Shown here: positions 10,501-20,139 of the stretch, piece by piece
Position numbering within the stretch: the first letter of the stretch is position 1
How the letters are laid out: each line of letters opens with the position of its first letter
Assembly (NCBI RefSeq): GCF_050624435.1
Contig: NC_134535.1
Coordinates: 127,025,731 to 127,089,730 of the forward strand
Direction: 5' to 3'
Length of the DNA: 64,000 bases
DNA from: Tenrec ecaudatus
Lineage: Eukaryota > Chordata > Mammalia > Afrosoricida > Tenrecidae
The notes under the pieces: model-generated
What the model saw: only the letters and a program-made list of their open reading frames with translations
The model's database searches: none
Told to the model about the DNA's origin: nothing
Translations under genes and position numbers: made by a program

Positions 10501-13500
10501 ATAAGAGCTGTATGAGACCCCCATAAAGTGATTTTTAAAAACTCTTCAAGACAACACAGCTGGCAGCCTGGCATGTCTTATATCCTGACACCAACCCAGA
10601 CTCCATCTCACTGGCTCGATTTCAACTCGCAGTGACCCTGCAGCGGTCTCCCACGCAGTGACCCTGCAGCGGTCTCCCACGCAGTGACCCTGCAGCGGTC
10701 TCCCACGCTTAGTGAATCTGTGCAGGAGCAGGCAGCCTGTCTTTCTCCTTGCAGAGCGGACGGTGGTTTTGACTCACCAACCTTGCAGTCAGTATTCCAA
10801 TGCTTACGTGACAGGCCACCACGCCTCCTGACCGCGCAAACTAGCGTGGGTGGCTTTCTATAAGTGGGAGTCAGCTCCACGACCATGGGGTTTTGGTTTT
10901 GGAGATGAAAACATAGATTGGCCTTGTGTTTGGACCCTTAGTATCCTCTCTGGACTGGGGGGGGTTCAGGAAGGAGGGGCATGGAGGCCTGGGGGGAGCA
11001 CCCTAAGGTGATCTATGTGATGGATAGAGAGTACTTGTTCTCTTCCTTGTCTCTGCTCACTCCAACATAAAGTAAACAAAACTTCCTGCCAGCCACCTGC
11101 TTCTTCCTTTCTTACCTGCAGTTTTCACAGAGCCCCGGGGGCCCCGGGGCAGCTGCATCATGGGGTCCCAGGCAGACCCGTTCTCAGTGTCTCCCAGGGA
11201 CTTCATCACCATGGAGACACTCGGCCCCCCTTCAGACACCTGCACGTTGGCAATGAACCACGCTGCGGTCTCCTTGGTGGCCTCGGGTCTGGTCTGGAGG
11301 GAGTAGTGGGAGATCTCACAGGTCACCTCCTTCTGGTTACAGTCGGCGTGGAGCAAGGCCTCAGCCTGGGGCACCTGGACCAGGTCCACTGGAGGAGAAG
11401 AGTGACACTGAGGGAGGACCCGGGCCGATGGGACACAAGTGTGGACTGTAGGTTGGGGTTAAACACACAGGCACAAGGCTGTCCCTGCCGAGGGAGCCTG
11501 GAAGGTACACAGTGGAGTGAACTTACCAGAAGCCTCGAAGGTCACTTGGAAGTCATCTTGGTCCACGGTGCCCTCCTGGAAATCCGTGAAGCCTTCCAAG
11601 GAGCCATCATCCAGCACGGGCACCTTCCTCAGCACCAGCAAGGCCTTTACCCTGTCTCTGATACTGGCCAAAGTCCCATGGTGCCCACCATCCTTCACCA
11701 GGAAGCAATCCAAGACCACATCCACTGCCCGCCACTGCCTTTCTGTCGTTGGGGTGTCTGGGGGAGAAGACAGGGTGAGCACCCTCTTAACCAGAAAGTT
11801 ATTCCAGCACTCTCTGACTCCCCCACTCCCCTGACTGGCATCGGGAAGAGGTGCTCGCTGCCTCCCGCTCCCCCCCCCTCGGGGCAGTGTCTGCCAGGCC
11901 AGGCCAGTATTTCTTGCTGTGAAGAATGTCCTGGATTTGCCCTGCTCAGTTTTCACTCTTATTTCCAGTTTATTTTATTTATTAATCATTGTATGGGGGG
12001 GGGGGTGTTCTTACAAATCTTATGACAATCCACCATTCAATTGTATCAAGCACACTTATACATATGTTGCCATCATCATTTCCAAAACATTTTCTTTCTA
12101 CTTGAGCCCTTGGTATCAGCTTCTCGTTTTACCTGCTCCTTCTCCCACCCTCCCACCTTTGTGAACCCTTGATCAATTAGATGTGATTGTTATTTTGTGT
12201 CTTCCAGGGAGGTCCGTTGTGTTGTCTCCCTTCTCTCACATTTCTGTTCTGTTATTCATCCCCCTGAAGGGGAGGGGGGCTACATACCCAATCTTACATA
12301 CCCGCTTCTTCTCCCACCCCAGTCCTGTTTGTTTCCAGTTTTTGAAGTAAAGTCTAGCTCCTCCATCAAAGGCAGTCGTTCTCAACATGCGGGTTGCGAC
12401 CCCTTCAGGGGTTAGGGGGTGGGAGGGTGGTCAAATGACCTTTTCACAGGGGTCGCCTAAGACCATTGGAAAACACATATTTCCGATGGTCTGAGGAACC
12501 GAGACACGGCTCCTCTATCCGTCTCCAGGTGGGTCCACCCACATGCAGCTATGGTGAGAAAGGAGCTAGCTCAACCTTCCCATTAAGGTCGGTTTTACAC
12601 ATACTGTCCCAAAATGTAACAATGTTGTTATATTAAAACCATTACCTATGCTACACCATCCTTCAAGACAAACTTTCATTTATTTGTAATTAGAAATGAA
12701 TATTTCACAATATAGTTACATATTGTTTTTGTGATTAATCACTATGCTTTTAAAAAAATCATTTTATTGGGGGCTCATACAACTCTCATCACAATCCATA
12801 CATCAATTGAATCAGGCATGTTTGTACATATGTTGCCCTCATTTTCTAGACATTTACTTTAAAAAAATCATTTTATTAGGGGCTCCTACAACACTTATCA
12901 CAATCCGTACGTACATCCATTGTGTAAAGCACATTTGTACATTCGTTGCCCTCATCATTCTCAAAACGTTTGCTCTCCACCCAAGCCCCTGGCATCAGGC
13001 CCTCATTTTCTCCCTCCCTCCCCTTCCCCCTCCCTCAGAACCCTTGATAATTTATAAATTATTTTTTTGTCTTATCTTGCTCTGTCCCATGGCTCCCTTC
13101 ACCCACTTTTCTGTTGTATGTGCCCCACGGAGGAGGTCACATGTAGATCCTTGAAATTGATTCCCCCTTTCCAACCCACCCTCCCTATGCCCTCCCAGTA
13201 TCGCCACTCACACCACTGGACCTGAGGGGATCATCCACCCTAGATTCCCTGTGTTTCCAGTTTCCATCTGTACCAGTGTACATCCTCTGGTCTAGTCAGA
13301 CTTGCAAGGTAGGATTCAGATCATGACAGGAGGGGAGGAAGCATTTAGGAACTAGAGGAAAGTTGTATTTTTCATCATTGCTACAGTGCACCCTGACTGG
13401 TTCATCTCCTCCCCAAGACCCCTCTGCCAGGGGACCCCTCTGCCAGTGGCCTACAAATGGGCTTTGGGTCTCCACTCTGCACTCCCCCCTTCATTCACTA

Positions 13501-14682
13501 TGGTAAGGTTTTTTGTTCTGATGATGCCTGATACCTGATTCCCTTGACACCTCATTATCACACAAGCTGGTGTGCTTCTTCCATGTGGGCTTTGTTGCTT
13601 CTGAGCTATAAGGCCGCTTGTTTACCTTCAAGCCTTTAAGACCCCAGATGCTATATCTTTTGATAGCCGGGCATCATCAGCTTTCTTCACCACATTTGCT
13701 TATGCACCCACTTTCTCTTCAGCGATGTGTTGGGAAGGTGAGCATCATAGAGACATTTACTTTCTATTGAGCCCTTGGTATCAACTCTTTCCCTCCCTCC
13801 CCCCCACCTGCTCATAACCCCCTGATAGATTATACATTGTTATTATTATCATATCTCACACCGACCACTGTCTCCCTTCCCCCATGTTTTGTTTTCTGTT
13901 GTTCTTCCCCCTGGAGAGGGCTGTATGGTTATGTGTCAGTCATTGCGATCGGTTCCCCCTTTCTCCCTTCCTCTCCCCAATCACGGTGCTTTAATGATCT
14001 TCAATTTGTAACGATGAAAATACATCCTGCATATCAGATACTTACACGACGATTTATAGCAGTAGCAAAATGACAGTGATGAAGTAGCAACAAGAATAAT
14101 CTTATGATTGGGGGTTCCCTAATCTTATGGTTGGGGGTCCCCACCACGTGAGGAGCTGTATGAAAGGGTGGTGGAGTGAAGCTGGTCAAAGGAATTCTCA
14201 GCATAGGCAAACAGCTGGGCAAATATTGGGGCAGAGTGTGTGGGGGGGCATGGGGGGGTGACTTCTAATCCCAGGGGCCTGGCAGTCACCTTGCATTTCC
14301 TCAACCTGCCCACCATGGGACCGGCTGCATTCTGCCACAGCAGGGAGGGGTGGTTTTCCTAGCTAAGGGAACCCTACTCTCATGGGCAGGTGACCCCTCC
14401 CAGGGCCTCAGGACAGTGACTGCCCATAGTACCCACAGAGGAGAGCCCTCTCTGGGTGGTGTCTCCACACACTTTTGGGTCCTTGCTCGCCAGCCCCCAG
14501 CCTTTCTCGACTGCTGGGCTTCGAAGGCGACTCCTAGGGGGCGCCCCGGCTTCACAGCCCTTCTATGCAGGGGGACAGCCACCCACCCCATCAGCCCCAC
14601 CCCCATCCCCGCCCCACTTACCGGTCTCCACGGAGGCCCACAGGGCCCAGCCCAGCAGCAGGCACCACAGCCCGGCGCCCAT
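7453..14682 (-). CDS. TAPBPL: TAPBPL (tapasin-related protein TAPBPR), six coding exons, short tail
   Basis: TAPBPL is an MHC class I peptide editor of the ER and Golgi, related to tapasin but outside the peptide-loading complex. Coding pieces on the minus strand are 14622-14682, 11527-11757, 11116-11388, 9252-9581, 8543-8845 and 7453-7532, all GT/AG and phase 1. They join to 425 aa. In order: signal peptide (1-20), N-terminal domain (21-188) with the DCFLVKDGG loop and the HADC cysteine that corresponds to the UGGT1-binding Cys94 of the mature human protein, an IgV domain (189-298), an IgC domain (299-399) with C-AGYYPLDV and YTCQV motifs, and one membrane span (about 402-422). The leucine of the human peptide-editing loop is kept. 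After the span only Arg-Met-Trp and TAA follow. Human TAPBPL is 468 aa with a cytoplasmic tail, so the tail is absent here. Certainty of identity is very high. Confidence 0.96.
8543..8845 (-). CDS. TAPBPL: TAPBPL exon 5 (IgC domain)
   Basis: One hundred and one codons form an IgC1 domain with CSIAGYYPLDVAVTW, GASFSSLRQ and GATYTCQVAHLS. The membrane-proximal domain contacts class I beta2m/alpha3 in the human complex. Confidence 0.95.
9252..9581 (-). CDS. TAPBPL: TAPBPL exon 4 (IgV domain)
   Basis: One hundred and ten codons form an IgV-like fold: LHCGF (first cysteine), VEWRLQHKG, and DEGAYICQV (second cysteine), ending RAQQIIRLSVQ. It is the best conserved exon of the gene. Confidence 0.96.
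10226..10540 (+). mobile_element. Family T LINE-like insertion in TAPBPL intron 3
   Basis: Family T is defined on its sense strand by CAAGGGCTCAAGTAGAAA, GATGATGGCAACA, GTGCTTGACACAATGG and a terminal GAGCCCCCAATAAAATGA plus A-tail. This copy is 5'-truncated and flanked by ACTCTTCCAGA (10215-10225) and ACTCTTCAAGA (10541-10551). Confidence 0.8.
10605..10870 (-). mobile_element. AfroSINE, reverse, with an internal tandem triplication
   Basis: It shows the reversed AfroSINE order (CTCGATTTCAACTCGCAGTGACC to a tRNA-related end). A 26-bp unit is repeated three times at 10629-10654, 10655-10680 and 10681-10706. Confidence 0.65.
11116..11388 (-). CDS. TAPBPL: TAPBPL exon 3 (N-terminal domain, second half)
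   Basis: Ninety-one codons begin DLVQVPQAEALLHADC. A possible N-glycosylation site, Asn-Gly-Ser, lies near the end of the exon. Both splice sites are intact. Confidence 0.95.
11527..11757 (-). CDS. TAPBPL: TAPBPL exon 2 (N-terminal domain, first half)
   Basis: Reads QWRAVDVVLDCFL, then the KDGGHHGTL loop, then VPVLDDGSLEGFTDFQ, close to human TAPBPL. The acceptor CCCCCAG and donor GTAAGT are intact. It ends in FEAS plus one base. Confidence 0.95.
11967..12345 (-). mobile_element. Family T copy, reverse, TAPBPL intron 1
   Basis: It has the recognisable reverse order TTGCCATCATCATTTCCAAAACATTTTC, then the T-rich and C-rich blocks, and is diverged. It lies just before the SPIN element. Confidence 0.65.
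12751..13978 (-). mobile_element. Family T insertion A inside SPIN
   Basis: A reverse copy split into 12751-12847 and 13764-13978. It is flanked by AATCACTATGCTTT (12737-12750) and AATCACGGTGCTTT (13979-13992), a 14-bp target duplication with two changes. Confidence 0.8.
12861..13750 (-). mobile_element. Family T insertion B inside insertion A
   Basis: A second reverse copy with an exact 13-bp duplication AGACATTTACTTT at 12848-12860 and 13751-13763. It covers the 3' 0.9 kb of the family. Confidence 0.85.
14622..14682 (-). CDS. TAPBPL: TAPBPL exon 1 (signal peptide)
   Basis: ATG at 14682-14680 opens a 20-residue leader, MGAGLWCLLLGWALWASVET, with a hydrophobic core. The donor is GTAAGT at 14621. 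This start was chosen because it is the first ATG upstream of the splice site and matches the human leader in length. Confidence 0.93.
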
Positions 14683-14826
14683 GGGGGCTGCTCTGGGCCC
14701 CCCTCAGCCACGCCCCTCTCCACGATCCTTCCTTTGGGAGAGCCTGCGCAGGAACACGCTGCTGGTCCGCCAGCCAGACACCCCTCGCCGGCTAACGCAG
14801 GGCAGCCTTCGCGGCGGGCTGTCGGC

Positions 14827-14843
14827 GCTTTCGCTTTCACTTT
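14827..14843 (-). promoter_or_regulatory. TAPBPL: ISRE / IRF-binding element upstream of TAPBPL
   Basis: On the minus strand this reads GTGAAAGCGAAAG, a strong match to the ISRE (GAAANNGAAA), 145-160 bp upstream of the TAPBPL ATG. TAPBPL is interferon-inducible in other mammals, so the site is probably functional. Confidence 0.8.
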
Positions 14844-14854
14844 GGGACGTTCCC
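14844..14854 (-). promoter_or_regulatory. TAPBPL: kappaB-like site touching the ISRE
   Basis: GGGACGTTCCC is palindromic and fits GGGRNNYYCC. It directly abuts the ISRE, as kappaB and ISRE elements do in MHC class I promoters. Confidence 0.6.
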
Positions 14855-14934
14855 GGGCCGCCTAGGCTTCTGGGCACAGCCACCTGCTGCAGCTGTCGTC
14901 GGCTTCCTGCTCTGCGCACATCCCGCACCCACTG

Positions 14935-15190
14935 CCACAGCCACCCCCTCACTCACCCCGCCCCCCCACTCCCCACTCACTCCCACCCCCACACTCACCC
15001 CACCCCCCACTCACTCCCACCCCCACCCTCACACTCACAGCCACCACCCACTCACACTCACCCCCCACTCACTCCCACCCCCACATTCACAGCCACCACC
15101 CACTCACTCTCACCCCCCACTCACTCCCACCCCCACCCCCACATTCACAGCCACCCCCATACTCACCCCCCCACTCCCTCATACTCCCTG
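14935..15190 (+). repeat. C/A-rich minisatellite between TAPBPL and CD27
   Basis: Nearly G-free on the plus strand. It is built of short CCCCCACTCACT and ACATTCACAGCCACC blocks that recur as units of roughly 52-58 bp about three times between 15004 and 15165. It lies about 250-510 bp upstream of the TAPBPL start codon. Confidence 0.85.
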
Positions 15191-15420
15191 GTGTTTTCAA
15201 GACCTGACTAGTGCCCCCCACTTTGCTACCCACCAGCCCTAAGAGTGAGACCCTATTGGGGAAGATGGGGAAGCCGGTGGCCTGGGGACCTGGCCTGCTT
15301 TGGCTAGTACTGCAGGTGCACTGCGTGCCCTGGGGAGGTCCCCACTGCAGCCCCTCTCAGAGGGAGGCTGGGGCTAGGATTTCAGAGAGAGAGAGTTGGC
15401 CTGCCCTCAGTAGGCGGCAC

Positions 15421-15426
15421 TTTATT
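15421..15426 (-). terminator. CD27: CD27 poly(A) signal
   Basis: AATAAA on the minus strand, about 340 nt after the CD27 stop codon. Confidence 0.7.
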
Positions 15427-15761
15427 TCCCGATGTTCTAGGTCAGCTGTACAGCACGTGGGGCTGGTACAGTACGAAATGTGTTTTCCAACCTGAGCCCC
15501 AACCCTCCCCAAATCCCAGATCCCAGAGGAGAAGCTGGCTGGGCCGGGCTGGCCCAGGGCTCCTGCCTCCCACCCTAGCACATGTCCACTTGTCTGTGTC
15601 ATTGTTCGCTGGCAAGCCGCTTTCCGGAGTCTGTGCAAGGCTCCTGAGAAGAGGGTGGTATTGAAGTTGGGGCTCCCAGGTCCAGGTCCTTCTATATGGC
15701 TAGGCGGGCTGGAATGTAGGCTAGGGCTTCGTGGCGTGACCCCCACCCTCATGCCAAGGGC

Positions 15762-15883
15762 TCAGGGGTCAACAGACTCTGGTTTGCGGTAATCCTCCTG
15801 GACAGGAACTGTGTCGCCCTCCTCCTCTCGGGGGCAGCAGTAAGCATCTGGCTCCTCGGCCTCTACAGGCCGGTCTCCTTTGT
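15762..15883 (-). CDS. CD27: CD27 exon 6 (cytoplasmic tail and stop)
   Basis: [35 protein letters not shown] and the stop TGA at 15764-15762. The PxQED motif for TRAF binding is intact. Confidence 0.96.
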
Positions 15884-18800
15884 CTACCAGAGAGGAGGGG
15901 AGAGGGGAGACAGTGAGCCAAGAAAGGGGAGGTTGGCGGATCTGGACGGTTAGCAGACTGGGAAGGATGCCAGGTGGGCAGGTGGAGCTGGGGGGTGGGG
16001 CCTCACAGCGGTGGGAGGCAGGGGCTGCAGGGCTGAGAGGGGGTGGGGCAGGTCTGCAGACCCTTATTTTGTCTCTTACTTGATCCATACTTCCTTTGTT
16101 GGTGGAAGAACAGGGCTCCGCCCAGGGTGAAAGCCAGTAACATTCCAGAGATGACCACGGAGATGCGGATACATTCTGAGCTACACAGGGACCTTTGGGC
16201 TGTGCGAGGCAGGGGACACCTGTGGGCTTAGAGGAAGGCCCAGCCCGAGACCCTCCTCCACCCAGCCCACCTCTCCTCTCTGGCCTGTCTCTCTTTGCCT
16301 GCCTTTCTGCTCTCAGACTGGACCCAGAGCTCTCCTGGCTGCTAGACATGGCCTTCCCTGCCCCTCTCACTCCTTCTTCTCAGAGCTTTCTGGATAGCCG
16401 CTCTCCTGTGCGTATTTCTCGGGGGTGGACACGGTGCGAGGGGTGGTGGTGAACTGGGTGGACACTCACATGGCCAGTGGGTCGAGTGCACGGGTGCAGG
16501 CTGCTGCCTGTTCTGAGCCAGAGTTTGCATGGGCCTGCTGGTTCCCTGCTCAGCCATCTCTGGGAAATCAGACAAGTTGAGTAGCAGCAGGCAGCCTCTG
16601 TGGCCAAGGCAGCATTGGGTGCGACTGGGCAGCTTAGTGGGGGGGGGGGGGAGTTGGGTGGGTGTGGTAGCAGGGAGTGCTGCTTGGCCGCCTCCCCTCC
16701 ACCCTCTGTGACTTGACAGCCAGTCCTCGCCTGGAGCTTACCTTGAGGGAGAGCCAAGCTGGTGGGTTGTAGGTGAGGGTCTGGGGCCTTCCAGGGATGA
16801 GTGGTCACCGAGGGGTTGGGGAGCAGGTCACACTCTGTACACTCCCTGTCCCGGCACTGCCAGCCGCTGGGGCAGGCACACTCAGCGTTGGCTGTGGTGG
16901 TGCAGTTACGGAGGCGGAGACCTGGGGAAGGAGATGCTTGCTAGGGCTTCTTCCTCTCCCCAGCCTGCCTTTTCTCATCCCCAACCCCACAACCACCCCT
17001 GCCCCCAACGCGGGCCCTCCCTTGTGGACCTGGTGCCTTTGGCTTGGGAGCTTCCAGTTGCTATACTTCTAGAGGATTCCTGGGTTCAGACAGAAACCAT
17101 GGACAGGAGGCACGGCTTGCACTTAATTTTCTCTCTTACTTGCGGATAGAACTCATCGGATCACAATATAGAAATGTCCCAGGCTTCACAGAGTTCAGGG
17201 GGGGTGGGTGGGGATGGGATGAAATGAGAGCAGCATTTTTCCACAGACACCTTTGAAGCCCTCTCAGATAGATGCTGGTAGGGACTCCTTCCATGCCGTC
17301 TATGCGGTCCACCCATGCGCGGGATGTGAGGCTTACAGATGTTCACAGTCCCGTGTGTGAACACCCCGGAGCTTACTCATTCTGCTCTCACTAGGCATTT
17401 GGGGATTCTCCAGTTTTCACCGGTTAGGAATAGTGTAGCTATAGCCCCTGGCTTGTTTTGAAATCTTTACCGGACAGTTATTTGATCGCTGACATCCTTT
17501 GCCATTAAAATATGAATGTTACTCCTGTCGAGGTTGGGTACTGGGTAAGCTAAGCAGTCAGTTGCCCTGGAGGACAGACTGCCCTTGACAGAGGTGATTG
17601 AGGCGGAGAGGAGGACGATTTGGGGGCAAGAAGAACACCTGGGGAAGTGTCCCCAGCTTGAGTGGAGCCTGGTAGGGCCTTGGCACAGTGCCCCCTTGGG
17701 CCCCAGAAAGAGGAGCCCTGACAGGTAGGAAAGGGGAGTGGGAAGGTGTCTAAGACTGCTCTCACGTCTTCAGCGGTTTCCGCCAGGATTTGACATCACG
17801 TAGGGAAGTCAGGGGGACATCTCTGAATCATGTTTAGGCCTTGTGACCTTTGCTTCATGAATTCTACCTCAAGTTCCTACTGGGGAATCGTTTCTTTGTG
17901 ATTTTCCAGGGGCTGGAAGCCCTGGAGTCTGGACAAGGAGCTGCAGGGACGGAGGGAAGCCTGGAGCAGCAATAGTTGGGAAAGCAGTGGGCCCAGAACA
18001 GGGAGCAAACTAGGGCTTGAGCATTTAATTTCAGGCACTTTCCCATTTTACAGATGGAAATACTGTCCACCAAACTCATTCTATCTCCTTCCCACCAGCA
18101 AGACCCTGTGGCCTTCTCCTACCTACGTTAGGGATCTGCTGTGTGCTGCATCTTAACCAGGATCCTTGCCTGGGCTGGTTTGGAATACAGTGTAGGAATG
18201 GGGACCCGCTCATTCTGGGGACCCAGGTTTTCTGGTGAGGCCTGTACACTGAGCAGTGGGAGCCTTGAGTGAAATCATTTTAATGCCAAGAAGGGGGAAC
18301 CATCCATTAACAATCTTACTTGTAAATGACATGTGCTCAGGCATCTTTTGTGTTCAAGATGCTGCCCTTTGAGTCATTTGCAATGAACCTCCAGTCCCCC
18401 CCTCCCTTAAAACTAAGGAGCAGTATTAAAAAGCCTAGTGAGACTCAATGTATTTCACTGGAAAGTAGTTTACCATCCTCAGTCCTGTCCTGCTGAAAAA
18501 CATTTGCTCAAAGGGATTACCCAAAAACCTCTAGGTTAGGGGATACAGGTATGTGGTTTCTGAGATTCCAGCAAACACGGAGACAGAATAGAATGATTCA
18601 TCGCACAGCTGAAGATCGGGAGTTGCTTAGTTTTAAAGAACAATGTGGTGCTGTTAGGGGCTGGCCAGTCGCTGCTGACCCATAGCGATCCCATGCGCAA
18701 TAGAGGGAGGCCCTGCCTGCTCCTGCCTCAGTCCCACCATTGTTCCTGGGCCCGAGCCCGGGGTGCAGCCAATCCTGTTGTGTGAAAGAGCCACCTTGCT

Positions 18801-19640
18801 GTGGGAAAGGAAAAAGAACAGAGGTTCCTGTATGTTTTCATCTTCCTAAACTGACGTTTGGGCCCAAAGAGGCTGCTCCCTCGGGGCGGACAGTGTGCGT
18901 TCCACAGAAAGCAGTGCTCCAAGTTTGGCTGCCCAGCTCCCCCACGGCATTCTGGGAACACTGTCCGTTCATCTCTCGGGGGTTTGCCTCTCTGAAGGCT
19001 GAGGTCTTGAGACCTCCCCCCACCTCTTAGAATGTGAGTCTCCATGTGCTCTGACGGGTCCTTCACATTCTCCCGATCCCCTTCTTCGAAAGATGGTTCT
19101 CCACAGCCATGGGTCCCACGCCCCTGCTGCACCCCCTCCAACATGGGCCCCAAGTGCCAGGAGCCTGGGCGTGGGCTCTCCACGCTACTTCACACCCCAC
19201 ATCATCAGCCTTGCTCCCTGAGCGCTGCCCACTGGCACCTCCCGCCTCTGCTCCCCCCCATCTCACCGAAGTTACAGTGCCGACAGCTCTCACAGTGGGG
19301 CCGGCGGTGGTGGTCTGGCGAGAAGGAGACCCCTGGTATACAGGGCTCGCACTGAGTAGCCTTTCCGTGCCTGTCACAGCTCTGCACGAGGAACGTCCCT
19401 GTGAGACAAGGTTCAGAGTCAAGGCCACGGGAGGCCCCTTCCCCTTCTCCACCTCCAGGCAGCACCTCCCAGCTGCCTCAGGACTCCTCAGCTCTGTTTC
19501 TTACCTGGCGCACACAGCTGACAGCACAGGCCATCCTGAGCTTGGTAGTACTTCTCTGGACAGCCTCTGGGGCTGGGGGTAGCCGAGAGCCCCGCCAGGG
19601 TCCCCAGGACCCACAGGCAGCAGGGAAGTAGCCAGGCCAT
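15762..19640 (-). CDS. CD27: CD27 (TNFRSF7), complete, six exons
   Basis: CD27 is the CD70 receptor of T, B and NK cells and signals through TRAF2/5 to NF-kappaB. Minus-strand exons are 19505-19640, 19267-19398, 16742-16921, 16470-16559, 16080-16199 and 15762-15883; all junctions are GT/AG. They join to 259 aa (human 260). Features in order: signal peptide (1 to about 20), cysteine-rich TNFR repeats (about 26-115) with GVSFSPDHH and CESCRHCN, an N-glycosylation site (Asn-Cys-Thr), a Pro/Gln-rich stalk (about 120-180), one membrane span (about 190-211), and a short tail ending in the TRAF-binding [11 protein letters not shown] second juxtamembrane cysteine (Cys189) replaces the human Phe. It lies head-to-tail with TAPBPL, as in human. 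Certainty is very high. Confidence 0.97.
16080..16199 (-). CDS. CD27: CD27 exon 5 (transmembrane)
   Basis: Forty codons, [12 protein letters not shown] then the hydrophobic span and [10 protein letters not shown]. The conserved Cys185 presumably forms the homodimer disulfide. Cys189 is extra compared with human. Confidence 0.94.
16470..16559 (-). CDS. CD27: CD27 exon 4 (stalk)
   Basis: Thirty codons, [19 protein letters not shown] to VHSTHWP, matching the human HMQTLADFRQLP to LSTHWPP stretch. The donor is GTGAGT at 16469. Confidence 0.92.
16742..16921 (-). CDS. CD27: CD27 exon 3 (last cysteine-rich repeat and stalk)
   Basis: Sixty codons, [26 protein letters not shown], then a stalk of low conservation. 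The acceptor CCCCAG and donor GTAAGC are intact. An intron of 2.3 kb separates it from exon 2. Confidence 0.95.
17100..19266 (-). other. CD27: CD27 intron 2
   Basis: No exon is seen inside. Possible L1M remnants lie near 17370-17470, a MIR-like piece at about 17990-18075, and an RTE 3'-end fragment at 18652-18777. Confidence 0.4.
18652..18777 (-). mobile_element. RTE LINE 3'-end fragment
   Basis: It matches the afrotherian RTE terminus in reverse: CTGACCCATAGCGATCCCATG, a GCC/TGCTCCTGCC block, and ATTGTTCCTGGGC. Confidence 0.5.
19267..19398 (-). CDS. CD27: CD27 exon 2 (cysteine-rich repeats)
   Basis: Forty-four codons, [19 protein letters not shown] then GVSFSPDHH and CESCRHCN. These are the CD70-facing cysteine-rich domains. 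Confidence 0.96.
19505..19640 (-). CDS. CD27: CD27 exon 1 (signal peptide, start of first repeat)
   Basis: ATG at 19640-19638. The leader [20 protein letters not shown] aligns with human, followed by [17 protein letters not shown]. The donor is GTAAGA at 19504. Confidence 0.95.
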
Positions 19641-20139
19641 GGCACCTGCCCAGGGTGCTCTTCGCCTCTGGTGGGTTGCCTGCTGGCCTCTGCGGGCTGG
19701 TCCTCCCCAGGAAGGTGTTGGTGCCTTTTGTTTGTCGCCTCCTCAGCAATGGCTGTGGTTCCTCACCAAGTGCCCCTTCGAGTTGGCACGTTGACTTGGG
19801 GTGGCAGTTGTGGTCCTGGAACAGCGGCTGAAGTTGTTTTTCCTCTCACAGCGGCAACCTCCGCCCCTTTCTGCTTTCCGCGCGCTGGGAGGAGGGTATG
19901 AACCAGCAAACCCTATCTGAGCACCTCTCTTCAAAGATGCCCCTCCAACACGCCAGCCTCCCCCTTGGCTTCCGTCTCTTTCACTGGAGCTCACGAGGGA
20001 GGCATTTAACCCACTGGGGCCTTCCTCCTTCCACCCAGTGCTGGGTGTACACAGCTGCCCACGGACGTGCACCCAAAGACATCCAACCACACGCGGCTCA
20101 CGAGTGAACCCACTGGCCTCGCTCTCCCCTCCCCCTGTT

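Larger units (their letters stand above)
12373..14193 (+). mobile_element. SPIN hAT transposon, interrupted by nested family T insertions
   Basis: Two SPIN parts, 12373-12750 and 13979 to about 14193, show the typical terminal CAGNGGTTCTCAAC-like start, the CTAAGACCATTGGAAAACAC hairpin arm, GTAATTAGAAATGAATATTTC, and the far half ending with the GTTGGGGG/CACC block. No transposase is present, so this is a non-autonomous copy. The right end is worn and no 8-bp duplication could be confirmed. Confidence 0.8.

Noticed and set aside
11306..12025. 239-codon plus-strand frame
   Set aside because: It is antisense to TAPBPL exons 2 and 3, which have correct splice sites and homology.
11962..12341. 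TTTCCAGTTT at both sides of the family T copy in TAPBPL intron 1
   Set aside because: The right-hand match is part of the family T sequence itself, so it is not evidence of a target duplication.
14456..15211. 251-codon plus-strand frame rich in Pro, His, Ser and Thr
   Set aside because: It is produced by the C/A-rich minisatellite and runs antisense to TAPBPL exon 1.
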